From positions 62,001-126,000 of the forward strand of contig JAKJHU010000361.1 in NCBI GenBank assembly GCA_022316685.1: 64,000 nucleotides of DNA. Direction: 5' to 3'. Of this stretch, positions 63,981-64,000 are shown in pieces. The notes beneath the pieces are model-generated. The model made no database searches, had not been told where the DNA came from, and was given only the letters and a program-made list of their open reading frames with translations. The position numbers and the translations under genes are program-made. Source of the DNA: Progne subis subis. Lineage: Eukaryota; Chordata; Aves; Passeriformes; Hirundinidae. Each line of letters starts with the position of its first letter. Positions within the stretch are counted from its first letter, which is position 1.

Positions 63981-64000
63981 AGGCAGGAGCAGCAGCTGTG

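Overview
This window is vertebrate nuclear DNA, almost certainly from a bird. It holds one protein-coding gene, read on the minus strand: the transcription factor ETS1 (short p54-type form). Eight coding exons with consensus GT-AG junctions and matching phases join into a 436-residue protein. Support for a bird is the ETS1 sequence itself (avian-type residues in exon 5) and at least sixteen 5'-truncated CR1-type retrotransposon fragments on both strands. I saw no other protein gene, tRNA, rRNA or CRISPR; nearly all the other long open frames are shadows of GC-rich or tandem-repeat DNA.

Layout from left to right, which is 3' to 5' for ETS1. Positions 1-640 are downstream flank. About 645-5152 is a long 3' UTR with a convincing poly(A) signal, two miR-200b-type and two miR-221/222-type seed matches. 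Exon 8 (5153-5368) and exon 7 (6322-6440) encode the ETS DNA-binding domain. Intron 6 (6441-16020) carries CR1 pieces and a 560-bp (CATC)n array. Exon 6 (16021-16281; exon VII in human numbering, the exon skipped in the human p42 isoform) encodes the serine-rich region and autoinhibitory helices. Exons 5 (19765-20010), 4 (20964-21041), 3 (24318-24518, most of the PNT domain) and 2 (25007-25126) follow. Intron 1 (25127-47754) has CpG-rich blocks at 34.5-34.9 and 37.6-38.8 kb. Exon 1 (47755-47824 coding) lies in a TATA-less CpG island with GC boxes near 48.15 kb. The region 48.2-64 kb is upstream flank, or intron of the longer p68-type transcript if that exists here; I did not find the p68-specific exons.

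This is mostly an ordinary locus and I see no new multi-gene system. The most unusual structure is around exon 6. A 23-bp x 11 minisatellite starts 32 bp upstream of its splice acceptor, and each unit, read in the sense direction, contains both a donor-like and an acceptor-like sequence. On the other side of the exon is a (GGAT)n array. Exon 1 encodes four residues fewer than the human p54 N-terminus. The 5' UTR/promoter carries seven tandem GGAA units, the ETS core motif, and intron 2 holds a compact set of competing inverted repeats. Cross-species comparisons are from memory; alignment, expression and population data were not available.
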